Source: Bacillota bacterium (GTDB lineage Bacteria > Bacillota_I > Bacilli_A > Erysipelotrichales > Erysipelotrichaceae). Taken from it: a DNA stretch of 64,000 nucleotides. Both the position numbers and the translations under genes were made by a program. Of the stretch, positions 8,505 through 16,300 are shown in pieces. The stretch is taken from the NCBI GenBank assembly GCA_023388995.1, contig JAEWFD010000025.1, positions 31,959 through 95,958 of the forward strand, given 5' to 3'. The notes under the pieces are model-generated. The model worked only from the letters and a program-made list of their open reading frames with translations. It searched no databases and had not been told where the DNA came from. Numbering within the stretch: position 1 is the first letter of the stretch; every line of letters begins with the position of its first letter.

Positions 8505-8696
8505 TCAAATGCGCAATGACAAGATAAACATACCTACTAGATATGCAAGTGCCATCGCGGCAAAGAAATAAAATAGCTGAATCTGCAATTTGCTGTTTTT
8601 GCGGAATAAATGTTCAATTTTCAGCGCACTTAAAATATAAAAACTAATTACAAAACAAATAAGCATGACACTAATTCTTATGATAATGTTTGCCAT
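8505..8696 (-). CDS. DUF1146 small membrane protein (YwzB-like)
   Basis: 63 aa with two hydrophobic segments separated by a short basic loop (HLFRKNSKLQIQ), the usual DUF1146 pattern. In B. subtilis ywzB lies between atpC and murAA-spoIID; here it is directly upstream of spoIID, which supports the call. CGAGGT precedes the ATG at 8696. Function unknown. Confidence 0.75.
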   Translation of the reverse strand: MANIIIRISVMLICFVISFYILSALKIEHLFRKNSKLQIQLFYFFAAMALAYLVGMFILSLRI

Positions 8697-8756
8697 AACA
8701 TACCTCGTATCCAATTCTACTCAAAAATTTTGAGGCCAGCAATGCGGCTGAATTAC

Positions 8757-8765
8757 ATTATATCA
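8757..8765 (-). promoter_or_regulatory. Extended -10 promoter of the DUF1146-spoIID-spoIIQ unit
   Basis: The minus strand reads TGATATAAT, the same extended -10 form seen before mbl, about 60 nt upstream of the DUF1146 ATG. A sporulation sigma-factor promoter for spoIID itself was not recognised. Confidence 0.5.
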
Positions 8766-8928
8766 TATCATTCGTATGAATTTGATGCAGTTTCTGTTAA
8801 ACTTACAGAGTATTTGCAGGTAATTGGCGAATAAAGTCACAGAAGAATGATGTCTCTTTCTTTCTGTCATAAACGGTTCAAAGAAGTTAATTACCAAAGA
8901 TAAACACAAAAATCAGCTATGGCAACCA

Positions 8929-8950
8929 ATTGTTGCGACGATGCAACAAT
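8929..8950 (+). promoter_or_regulatory. Inverted repeat upstream of the XRE regulator, possible operator
   Basis: ATTGTTGC (8929-8936) and GCAACAAT (8943-8950) are perfect 8-bp arms with a 6-nt spacer, 70 bp before the XRE start. No T run follows, so it is not a terminator. The rest of 8700-9019 shows nothing further that I can support. Confidence 0.4.
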
Positions 8951-9019
8951 GCTTCGCTTTACAATACATACGTCCATGCATATGCTTGATGAGCAAGAAG
9001 GCAGGGAAAGGAGCACACA

Positions 9020-9583
9020 ATGAATTTAGGCAGAAAGATTAAATACGAACGGGAAAAAATGTCTTTATCCCAAGAACAGCTGGCAGACATCATGCACATT
9101 ACCAGACAAGCAATTTCCAAATGGGAAACCGGACAAAGCTATCCGGATATTGAAAAGCTGCTTCAGCTAGCAGAATTATTTCAGTTGTCACTGGATGATC
9201 TGGTTCGTGATGACAATGCATTAAAAAACAAACTAATAAAGGATGGAAAACAACATATGAATGGATTCACTATTATTGCCTGCGTTTTGATCGCAAGCGG
9301 TGTTTTAACCGTATTATGGGGTGGATCGCTCTACTCGGTAAATATCATGGACAGCAATTTTATGTCTTTTTTAATCGGAGGATTCATCATCATCTTAGCA
9401 GGCATTTGCTTGTTTCCGCAAAGACCCGTCTGGTTGGCCGTAGGGACACTTTGGATCACTGTCATCGCCGTGGTAGTATATTTGATAGGTTTTAAAATGG
9501 AACTATTTGTAACTTTGATCAGCATTGTTATGGTGCTCGGCATCGGTGCATGGTTAACCTTATTTATTACAAAACAACTTTGA
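9020..9583 (+). CDS. XRE-family regulator with a C-terminal membrane domain
   Basis: 187 aa. Residues 4-60 form a helix-turn-helix of the XRE type (SLSQEQLADIMHITRQAISKWETGQSYP). After a short linker the protein continues as four hydrophobic segments (about 82-101, 114-131, 137-158, 163-183), so the DNA-binding head is tied to the membrane. Such proteins are common in Firmicutes, often as stress or antimicrobial-peptide sensors, but no target is evident. AAAGGAG lies before the ATG. It is followed 134 bp later by asd, which has its own ribosome site. Confidence 0.85.
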   Translation: MNLGRKIKYEREKMSLSQEQLADIMHITRQAISKWETGQSYPDIEKLLQLAELFQLSLDDLVRDDNALKNKLIKDGKQHMNGFTIIACVLIASGVLTVLWGGSLYSVNIMDSNFMSFLIGGFIIILAGICLFPQRPVWLAVGTLWITVIAVVVYLIGFKMELFVTLISIVMVLGIGAWLTLFITKQL

Positions 9584-9717
9584 TTGACTGCTGCAGCAGC
9601 ATAGGATATCATTTTTAGTTCATCTCGGCATTGTTTTTGATGTTTGCTTCGATCTTTATGGTACTGCGCCTAAATCTATGCTATAACTATGAATAACTTA
9701 ATGGAGGAGTGATCAAT

Positions 9718-10734
9718 ATGAAACGATATAATTTAGCGATTCTGGGAGCAACCGGAGCGGTCGGACAGACAATGCTTAAAGTTTTGGAAGAACGCAATTT
9801 ACCAATAAATGAACTCCGTCTTCTTGCCAGTGAACGAAGTGTTGGTAAAACAATGCGGTATCAAAATCAGGATCTTACGATCCAGCTAGCTGACGAGCAT
9901 GCTTTTGAAGGCATTGATATTGTCTTAAGCGCCGTTGAAAATGATATTGCTTTAGCCCTCTGTCCTTATGCAGTGGAAGCCGGTGCCATAGTCATCGATA
10001 ACAGCAGTGCATTTCGGCTGCAAAAAGATATTCCATTGGTTGTACCGGAGGTAAATGCATCAGATATACCAAAAACAGGTGGTATTATTGCCAATCCGAA
10101 TTGCTCTACAATTATAGCAATGGTCGCGGTTCATGCACTGCATCAATATGCGATCATCAAACGCATGATTGTTTCTACCTACCAAGCTGTTTCAGGTGCC
10201 GGCACCAACGGTATTGCTGAGCTGGCACACCAGGCAAAAGCAATTGTCAGCGGTGGGCCTGTTCAAACAAAAACATTCCCTTACCAAATTGCCTTTAACA
10301 TCATTCCGCAAATCGGCGGTTTTGATGAGGAAGGATATACAAGCGAGGAAATGAAACTGTGGCATGAAGGCCGAAAAATTCTTCACGCACCGGACTTGCA
10401 AGTATCTTGCACTTGTGTCCGGATTCCTGTTTATACCAGCCATTCGGAAGCCATCACTTTGGAATTCGAACAGGAAATTGATGCAGTGAAAGCAAGAGAA
10501 ATTTTGAAGCTAGCTGAGGGTGTTAAACTTGTGGATGATCCAAGCAACCAAAAGTACCCTATGCCCCTTGATACATCTGATCAAGATTTGGTCTATGTCG
10601 GACGGATCCGCAATGATCTGAGCAATCCAAAGTATGGACTTTCACTATGGTGCTGCGGTGATCAATTACGCAAAGGTGCAGCTACCAATGCCATTCAGAT
10701 TGCTGAGGCTTGGATCGCAAAGCAAGCTTCATAG
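9718..10734 (+). CDS. asd: Aspartate-semialdehyde dehydrogenase
   Basis: 338 aa. The NADP-binding GATGAVG is at residues 10-16, the catalytic cysteine at 129 (NPNCST), and the substrate/catalytic His region is RIPVYTSHSEA. It reduces aspartyl phosphate to aspartate semialdehyde, the branch point to lysine, threonine and methionine. lysC, hom and the thr genes lie 9-15 kb further on, so the pathway is spread over the window. GGAGGAG lies 8 nt before the ATG at 9718; a GTG three codons upstream would overlap that site. The unit ends in a terminator. Confidence 0.95.
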   Translation: MKRYNLAILGATGAVGQTMLKVLEERNLPINELRLLASERSVGKTMRYQNQDLTIQLADEHAFEGIDIVLSAVENDIALALCPYAVEAGAIVIDNSSAFRLQKDIPLVVPEVNASDIPKTGGIIANPNCSTIIAMVAVHALHQYAIIKRMIVSTYQAVSGAGTNGIAELAHQAKAIVSGGPVQTKTFPYQIAFNIIPQIGGFDEEGYTSEEMKLWHEGRKILHAPDLQVSCTCVRIPVYTSHSEAITLEFEQEIDAVKAREILKLAEGVKLVDDPSNQKYPMPLDTSDQDLVYVGRIRNDLSNPKYGLSLWCCGDQLRKGAATNAIQIAEAWIAKQAS

Positions 10735-10743
10735 CAAAGCAAG

Positions 10744-10769
10744 AAGGCAGTCATATCGATTGCCTTTTC
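10744..10769 (+). terminator. Terminator of asd
   Basis: AAGGCAGTC (10744-10752) pairs with GATTGCCTT (10758-10766), one G-T wobble, followed by T-rich sequence. Confidence 0.65.
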
Positions 10770-10777
10770 TTTATCCA

Positions 10778-12046
10778 TCAACTTGTTTTCAAGATGGTTT
10801 GCGTGTCATGATTATTCTCATCGGTGCTTGAATTTGCTTCTTTTATATGCGGTTGCCTGATATCGCCTGAATGCAATAATGCCATTTTAGCACTGACAGG
10901 ACCAATCAACTCGTATAAAACCGACGAAGATAAAATAATGGTTAGAAGCATGTTTCCCAGTTCATTTGGCAATACCCGTTTTCCTAAGAAGGCAAGACCA
11001 ATTGCCACGCCTGCTTGCGGGATCAAAGCCAGTCCCAAATAGTTGCGGATGGTGGCAGATGTTTTCGCAGCCATGCACCCTAAATAAGCACCTAAGTATT
11101 TTCCTGCAATGCGTATTCCAAAATAAGCAAGACCGATGATTCCCAAAGAGCCAAAAGAACGGATATTCAAACTCATACCGGAAACTACAAAGAACATGCA
11201 CAGAATCGGCGGCGTAAATTTCTCAATTTGCTGAAAGAGCTGTTTGTCATGCGTGATATTTCTATATGTGGTGCTAAACACCATGCAGGCTAACAGCGGA
11301 GAGACATCTACGGCAGCACAAACACCCGACAGAAACAAAATAAATGCTGTTGTAACAATCAAGCGATTATCTTCGCTGCGGCTAGGCGTAATCATTTTGC
11401 TTAGCAAAATACCGCAGATAAGTCCCAGCAGCAGCGCCCCCACGTTATATATGATTGGCCGAATCATTTCCATAAATGATATCGATGCTCCTGTGTTCAT
11501 ATTGATCAAAGCAGTTGCAATGCTGAATACAATCAAGCAAACGGCATCATCAAATGCTACTACTTGGAGCAATGTATTCACAAAAGGTCCTCTGGCATGG
11601 TACTGCCGGATCGTAACCATCGTGCTTGCCGGAGCTGTTGCTGTTGCAATAGCCCCCAGCAGCAAGCAAAAATTAAAGTCCAAATGAAACATATAATATA
11701 AGCACGTTGTTACCAATATACCTGCAAGCAATGATTCCAGCAGTGTAATCATCAGTACGCCAATGCCTGTTTCTTGAAATGCTTCCTTCTTAAAAAAACG
11801 CCCTACTCCAAATGCGATAAACCCCAGCGCAATATCACTGACAAAACTCATACTCTCTACAATATGCACAGGAATCAAATTCAGCACATACGGTCCAATT
11901 AATACTCCTGCAACGATATAACCGGTAACATGCGGAAGTTTTATCCTGTTGGTAATACGGGTAAATAAAAAACCTGCAAGTAAAATCAAAGACAATGATA
12001 ATAGTATCATTGTGGTACTGCTCCACTGACTAATTGTATCTTCCAT
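10778..12046 (-). CDS. Cation:proton antiporter of the CPA2 family
   Basis: 422 aa with about twelve hydrophobic segments. ATATAPASTMVTIRQYHARGP and VVAFDDAVCLIV are the discontinuous-helix motifs of Na+(K+)/H+ exchangers of the KefB/NapA type, including the paired aspartates. The C-terminal tail after the last helix is short and carries no TrkA-N domain. It would exchange cations for protons at the membrane. AGAGGAG lies before the ATG. It is transcribed away from the LysR gene at 12218, which may control it. If the ATP synthase here uses sodium, such an antiporter would link sodium and proton gradients. Confidence 0.85.
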   Translation of the reverse strand: MEDTISQWSSTTMILLSLSLILLAGFLFTRITNRIKLPHVTGYIVAGVLIGPYVLNLIPVHIVESMSFVSDIALGFIAFGVGRFFKKEAFQETGIGVLMITLLESLLAGILVTTCLYYMFHLDFNFCLLLGAIATATAPASTMVTIRQYHARGPFVNTLLQVVAFDDAVCLIVFSIATALINMNTGASISFMEMIRPIIYNVGALLLGLICGILLSKMITPSRSEDNRLIVTTAFILFLSGVCAAVDVSPLLACMVFSTTYRNITHDKQLFQQIEKFTPPILCMFFVVSGMSLNIRSFGSLGIIGLAYFGIRIAGKYLGAYLGCMAAKTSATIRNYLGLALIPQAGVAIGLAFLGKRVLPNELGNMLLTIILSSSVLYELIGPVSAKMALLHSGDIRQPHIKEANSSTDENNHDTQTILKTS

Positions 12047-12157
12047 TCTGATTCTCCTCTTCTAATCTTGTTTTTAAAGCACTGATTATATAGAATGACG
12101 CATACTATCTTGTCTCGCATCATGATCTATGCTACTATTGTATTCGATATTTATATA

Positions 12158-12177
12158 AAATAAATTTATGATTATTT
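12158..12177. promoter_or_regulatory. Dyad in the antiporter/LysR intergenic region, possible LysR site
   Basis: AAATAA and TTATTT arms separated by 8 nt in an AT-rich divergent promoter region. LysR proteins often bind such dyads between themselves and their target. The low complexity of the sequence makes this weak. Confidence 0.25.
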
Positions 12178-12217
12178 AACACAACATAAAAATTCATTAT
12201 GGTAGGAGCGTGTTTCG

Positions 12218-13120
12218 ATGGTAGATACAAAATTATATACTTTGCTGGCAGTGGTTGAAACAAATAGCTACACGCGTGCAGCAGAGCAGCTTTCATTAAC
12301 CCAGCCAGCTGTTACCCAGCATATCAAACAGTTGGAAAAAGAGTTAAATGTTAAAATTTTAAATCGCGTTGGCAGTGAAATCAAACTAACAAATGCCGGA
12401 AATATCATTGTTCGGTATGCAAGGCGAAGCATTGCGCTATACAATCGCATGGAACAAAGCTTACTTGATGAGCAACGGCAAATACAGCGGCTGACAGTAG
12501 GCATTACCCACACAGCAGAAAGTAATGCGGTAGCCGAAGTACTAGGGAAATACAGTGCCAAAAATCCAGGTACCAGCATAGCAATCATCACTGATTCCAT
12601 AAGCAATCTTTATGACAGGCTAAAAAATTATGAACTTGACCTGGCTGTCGTCGAAGGCACAGTTCCAGATACCAACATTCACTCACTGCTTTTAGATACC
12701 GACTCCTTGGTATTGGTTATGTCTAACAATCACCCGCTGGCTAAAAAAAGCATGATAACCATCAGCGAGTTACGCAAAGAACCATTGATTCTTCGCAGGC
12801 CTTCATCTGGCACAAGAAACCTGTTTACGGCTCATCTGGAAAGTCATAATATGTCATTGGATGAATTTAATGTAATTTTAGAAGTTGATAACATCGCAAC
12901 CATCAAGGATCTCATTCGCCGTGATATTGGTGTTTCCATTCTTGCGAAAAGCGTATGTCTGGACGAATTGAAAAAAGGGAAGATTACCGTCTTGCCCATT
13001 GAAAATTTGAGTATGATTCGTGAAATCAATATTTTGTATCACAATGATTTCCGACATCCTGAAATCTTGCAAAATATAATGAAAGAGTATAATAAAGTCG
13101 TGAAATTTTATGCTTCGTAG
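12218..13120 (+). CDS. LysR-family transcriptional regulator
   Basis: 300 aa. The N-terminal winged helix-turn-helix (NSYTRAAEQLSLTQPAVTQHIKQLEKEL) is typical, followed by a two-lobed effector-binding domain from about residue 90. GTAGGAG precedes the ATG. It is divergent from the CPA2 antiporter gene (171 bp between starts), the usual arrangement of a LysR regulator and its target, so the antiporter is the likely target. The effector is unknown. It converges on the esterase gene at 13168 with a shared terminator. Confidence 0.9.
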   Translation: MVDTKLYTLLAVVETNSYTRAAEQLSLTQPAVTQHIKQLEKELNVKILNRVGSEIKLTNAGNIIVRYARRSIALYNRMEQSLLDEQRQIQRLTVGITHTAESNAVAEVLGKYSAKNPGTSIAIITDSISNLYDRLKNYELDLAVVEGTVPDTNIHSLLLDTDSLVLVMSNNHPLAKKSMITISELRKEPLILRRPSSGTRNLFTAHLESHNMSLDEFNVILEVDNIATIKDLIRRDIGVSILAKSVCLDELKKGKITVLPIENLSMIREINILYHNDFRHPEILQNIMKEYNKVVKFYAS

Positions 13121-13135
13121 AATCGAAAGAATCAC

Positions 13136-13163
13136 AAAAAAAGGTGCTGCTTGCACCTTTTTA
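13136..13163. terminator. Bidirectional terminator between lysR and the esterase gene
   Basis: AAGGTGC (13141-13147) pairs with GCACCTT (13153-13159), with A residues on the left and T on the right, so it works for both converging units. Confidence 0.8.
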
Positions 13164-13167
13164 CTTG

Positions 13168-13770
13168 TTATTTCTTTTGTTTTATCTGGGTTTGATACCA
13201 TTCTCTAGCCGCTGTTAATTCCTCCCGCAGCAGCTGGTGTCCTTGTGGCGAAATATATGCTTCATAGCGGATATCCGCTTCTTCCAGCTGTCTTTTCAGA
13301 CTGGTAAATTGTTCCAGTGACAAATATGGGTCATTTACCCCGCCACTCACGAATATCGCAGTTTGTTTCTGCGGCAAGTACGGAACATGCGCTCTAACCA
13401 GCGATGGATGCAATAACAGCACATTGTCAAAAGCTGGCTGCATCTTTTTTAATATATTCTGCGTTATATTCGCGCCATTGGAATAGCCTAAAATCGTCAC
13501 GATATGATCTGGGCGACGCAATTCTTGTATTTGCTGATATAGCTTTATTGTTTCTTCTTCCAGATTTGCTTCATCAAACGTACCATCTGGTTTCTTTTTA
13601 AAATAACGATTCATGCCATGCTCTTGCACTGCACCGCGAATCCCAATAAGGATGGCATCAGGATCAATATATTGGCCAACTTCCAGCAAATCATATTCAT
13701 CTCCACCAGTGCCATGAAGCAATACAATCATTCGCTTGCTGGTATTTTCATGCATAGTATAAATCATCAT
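13168..13770 (-). CDS. MhqD-like carboxylesterase/phospholipase
   Basis: 200 aa alpha/beta hydrolase of the dienelactone hydrolase/phospholipase type. The oxyanion segment HGTGGDE begins at residue 19, the nucleophile elbow GYSNGA places Ser97, DP in VNDPYL supplies the acid, and GHQL the histidine. In B. subtilis MhqD is an esterase of the quinone and diamide defence regulon, next to ring-cleaving dioxygenases. Here it is the last gene of a three-gene unit and its start overlaps the MarR gene by 4 bp (ATGA), so translation is coupled. The exact substrate is not known. Confidence 0.8.
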   Translation of the reverse strand: MMIYTMHENTSKRMIVLLHGTGGDEYDLLEVGQYIDPDAILIGIRGAVQEHGMNRYFKKKPDGTFDEANLEEETIKLYQQIQELRRPDHIVTILGYSNGANITQNILKKMQPAFDNVLLLHPSLVRAHVPYLPQKQTAIFVSGGVNDPYLSLEQFTSLKRQLEEADIRYEAYISPQGHQLLREELTAAREWYQTQIKQKK

Positions 13771-14198
13771 CTGCTCATCCTTTCTGCGGTTTTCCCGATC
13801 CGTTTCAATAATTCCTGCAGTTGTTCTTCCTCTTGCTGATTCAATACATCAAAAACAGGCCGCACGTAGGCTTCATGCATTTGATAAATACTTGCAAATT
13901 GCACTTTGCCGCTTTCACTCAGCGCTAAGCGAAAGACTCGCTTATCTGCATGATCTTGCTGGCGTACAAGGTACCCTTTTTTCTCAAGCTGCGCAACGAC
14001 ATAGGTCATACTGCTGTTTGGTATCAGCACATGATCTGCTAGTTCTTTTGTTGTCAGGCTTTTCTTATGATAGAGTGCTTCCAATGCTGTGAACTCATTC
14101 AAATTGATATCGCAATCACGAAGAGATTCTTGTACCACATCCATAATACTTTGGTAAGCCTTAAATAGCACGATCAGCGTTTTCAGTGAACGTTCCAT
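13767..14198 (-). CDS. MarR-family regulator, MhqR-like
   Basis: 143 aa with the MarR winged helix (TTKELADHVLIPNSSMTYVVAQLEKKGYLVRQQDHADKR split over the recognition helix and wing). It lies between the ring-cleaving dioxygenase and the esterase, with overlaps at both ends, so it probably represses its own operon in response to quinone-like electrophiles. One cysteine is present in the N-terminal helices (Cys29), which could matter if sensing is thiol-based; MhqR itself is thought not to rely on a thiol. The palindrome at 15210-15229 is its likely operator. Confidence 0.82.
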   Translation of the reverse strand: MERSLKTLIVLFKAYQSIMDVVQESLRDCDINLNEFTALEALYHKKSLTTKELADHVLIPNSSMTYVVAQLEKKGYLVRQQDHADKRVFRLALSESGKVQFASIYQMHEAYVRPVFDVLNQQEEEQLQELLKRIGKTAERMSR

Positions 14199-15181
14199 TA
14201 TAGATATTCCTTCGCAAACACCTTGGTGCTGCGAACTGTGTCAAATGGCTGCAGCTGCTCTTCAATCTGCTGCCGATATGGCCGAAGATGCGGCGGCAAG
14301 GTAAGCTTTTCTCCTAAAATCTCATAAGATTCCTCATCATCAATAAATCCTGGACCATCCGTTGCAAGCTCAAACAGTATTTCCGGATATGGTCTGGTAT
14401 ACAAGGAACCAAAGTAGAATCTCTCTACATAACCCGAATGACGCATTTGATAGCGGTCAAAGTTCGTTTGCCATGCCTCCAATTCTTCTCTGTCTTCCAC
14501 GCGGAACGCCAGATGATGGACACCTCCATATCCTTGTGTTGCTGGCAATGCATGCAAATCCTCTTCCACGATGACAGTTGCTCCGTTGCCACCTTCCCCC
14601 ATCATGAACTGATGCAGGTTGCCGTCAACTGCCGTTTTACGCATGCCAAGACGTTGAACTAACAGTGCTTCCATTTGAGCCAAGCGACTCACCTGCAAGA
14701 ATGCCGGTCCTAATCCGGTAATGGCATACTCATTGGGAATCGGTCCCCGTTCCCATGGAAAGCCTGATTCAATTCCTTGATTGTGTTCATCAGAAACCAG
14801 TGCATATGGCTGTCCATCAAAGTCTTCAAAGAACAGCATTTGATGACCAAACAAAGTTACCGGCTCATATGCAAGACGGTACTTTGCAAAGCGTTTTTTA
14901 TAATACGCAATCGCTTCATCGCTTGGTACACGAAAGCTGGTTCTGCTGATCTCGTTTGTACCATGTCTTGCTTGTGCGATATCCGCAAAATCGAAAAAGG
15001 TCATAGCCGTTCCGGCGGAACCTCTGTCATCTCCGAAATATAAGTGGTAAGTCTTTACATCATCTTGATTAACATTTTTCTTAACCATCCGCATTCCTAG
15101 AATAGTTGTATAAAATTGGTATATATTTGCGGCACTGCTGGTAATTGCCGTTACGTGGTGAATTCCTTTTAGTTGATTCAT
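14198..15181 (-). CDS. Ring-cleaving dioxygenase of the vicinal oxygen chelate family (MhqO/MhqA-like)
   Basis: 327 aa with two glyoxalase-like modules. The metal ligands expected for this family are visible: His in GIHHVTAI at the start, His in GGVHHLAF about two-thirds along, and Glu in ILFELATDGPGF. Related B. subtilis proteins (MhqA, MhqE, MhqO) help detoxify hydroquinones and catechols. I start at 15181, where AAAGGAG is 9 nt upstream; the long in-frame extension to 15262 would cover the promoter and operator. The stop overlaps the MarR start (TAATG). Confidence 0.85.
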   Translation of the reverse strand: MNQLKGIHHVTAITSSAANIYQFYTTILGMRMVKKNVNQDDVKTYHLYFGDDRGSAGTAMTFFDFADIAQARHGTNEISRTSFRVPSDEAIAYYKKRFAKYRLAYEPVTLFGHQMLFFEDFDGQPYALVSDEHNQGIESGFPWERGPIPNEYAITGLGPAFLQVSRLAQMEALLVQRLGMRKTAVDGNLHQFMMGEGGNGATVIVEEDLHALPATQGYGGVHHLAFRVEDREELEAWQTNFDRYQMRHSGYVERFYFGSLYTRPYPEILFELATDGPGFIDDEESYEILGEKLTLPPHLRPYRQQIEEQLQPFDTVRSTKVFAKEYL

Positions 15182-15209
15182 CTTTTTCATCTCCTTTGTT
15201 ACTATCATT

Positions 15210-15229
15210 TTATTACGAATTCGTAATAA
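15210..15229. promoter_or_regulatory. Perfect 20-bp palindrome, likely MarR/MhqR operator
   Basis: Bases 15210-15229 read the same on both strands, with core ACGAATTCGT. The palindrome covers the spacer and -10 of the operon promoter, where a repressor would block polymerase. The central CGAATTCG matches what I recall of the B. subtilis MhqR box. Confidence 0.7.
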
Positions 15230-15238
15230 TTCCAGCAA
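15210..15238 (-). promoter_or_regulatory. Promoter of the dioxygenase-marR-esterase operon
   Basis: The minus strand reads TTGCTG (15233-15238), a 17-nt spacer, and TAATAA (15210-15215), about 30 nt before the dioxygenase ATG. Confidence 0.55.
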
Positions 15239-15252
15239 GATGCTCAAGAAAT

Positions 15253-15277
15253 GAAAAAGCACTTGTTTGAAGTGCCT
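15253..15277 (-). terminator. Terminator of the MerR-family gene
   Basis: Six-base stem GCACTT / AAGTGC, extended past one bulge, with five T on the minus strand. It separates the MerR gene from the Mhq-type operon. Confidence 0.6.
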
Positions 15278-16251
15278 TAGTCTTTCAGTTTGATCGGAAA
15301 TAATAGATCCAACTGCATTGTATCAATTCCTACATCTTGTTTCTGCACATGCTTCAGTGTCAGGAACAAATGTTCTTCCAATAAGCCATGCATGCATTCT
15401 CCCCCATCCATAGCAAGATTCGCTGCATATTGTTCACTTTCTTGAACCCAGCTTCCGAGCCATTCCCATTCATGGAAATTACCCATCGTAATCATATGAG
15501 CTGCATACAAGCCACCTTCCATATACTTTTTGGTCAATGGCATAGGCACTTCCATATCATCGGGAATCGTAACCCAGGATTCATATCCATACTCCGCGGA
15601 TTGCGGACTTGGATTGGGGTGATTAAACCCAAAGAACCGCAAATCTGGTTTGCGCTGCGGCAAATCATGCTCGCTGACGAAGCGGTCCAATAGTTCTCCG
15701 GCATGCTGTTCCGGATCTTTTCCAATGAAATGACTGGACGCAACCGCAGCAGGCGGCAAATACACAATACGAACATCCTTTAATTTTGCTTCTTCTTTTA
15801 CTTTCTCTAACTCCGACATGATATGCTCCTCCTTCTGTCCGGTGTTCGACAAGGAATCCATTAGTTGCACAATGGATTCATCCTCTAAAAGAGAAAGGCG
15901 CAATGAGGTCGTAATATGCTTGGTTAAGTAGGCAATAAGTTCCTGCAAAACAGTGCGAATTGCTGCCAAGCTGGTGATTTCCTGATTTAGTTCCTGAACC
16001 TTACGGTCAAAGATTTCCAATGCCTGTACGGCTTTCTCTTCCACCAGTATCTGCTTGATTGCTTTGAGCGGAATTTGCAGCTTTCTTAACACCAGAATCT
16101 GACGCAGCCGTTGCAGTGCAAAGGCATCATAGGTGCGATACGCATATCCTTCTTGCTTGCTGCTTCTCAACAGTCCAATCTGCTCATAGTAGCGTAATGT
16201 TCTGGTAGATACTTGAAATGTTTTGGAAACTTGGGAAATTGTTTGGATCAT
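15277..16251 (-). CDS. MerR-family regulator with a GyrI-like effector-binding domain
   Basis: 324 aa. Residues 1-70 are a MerR winged helix (TISQVSKTFQVSTRTLRYYEQIGLL), followed by a long dimerisation helix. A second domain of about 160 residues, rich in aromatic residues (YGYESWVTIPDD), resembles the GyrI/SOUL-like ligand pocket of multidrug-binding regulators such as BmrR. AAAGGAGG lies before the ATG at 16251; the in-frame extension to 16332 would overlap pncB. Target genes are not evident; pncB 50 bp upstream is on the same strand. Ligand unknown. Confidence 0.8.
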   Translation of the reverse strand: MIQTISQVSKTFQVSTRTLRYYEQIGLLRSSKQEGYAYRTYDAFALQRLRQILVLRKLQIPLKAIKQILVEEKAVQALEIFDRKVQELNQEITSLAAIRTVLQELIAYLTKHITTSLRLSLLEDESIVQLMDSLSNTGQKEEHIMSELEKVKEEAKLKDVRIVYLPPAAVASSHFIGKDPEQHAGELLDRFVSEHDLPQRKPDLRFFGFNHPNPSPQSAEYGYESWVTIPDDMEVPMPLTKKYMEGGLYAAHMITMGNFHEWEWLGSWVQESEQYAANLAMDGGECMHGLLEEHLFLTLKHVQKQDVGIDTMQLDLLFPIKLKD

Positions 16252-16300
16252 GTACCTTCCTCCTTTGAACAGAATCATACAGGTTGACGCAGCGTTCAAG

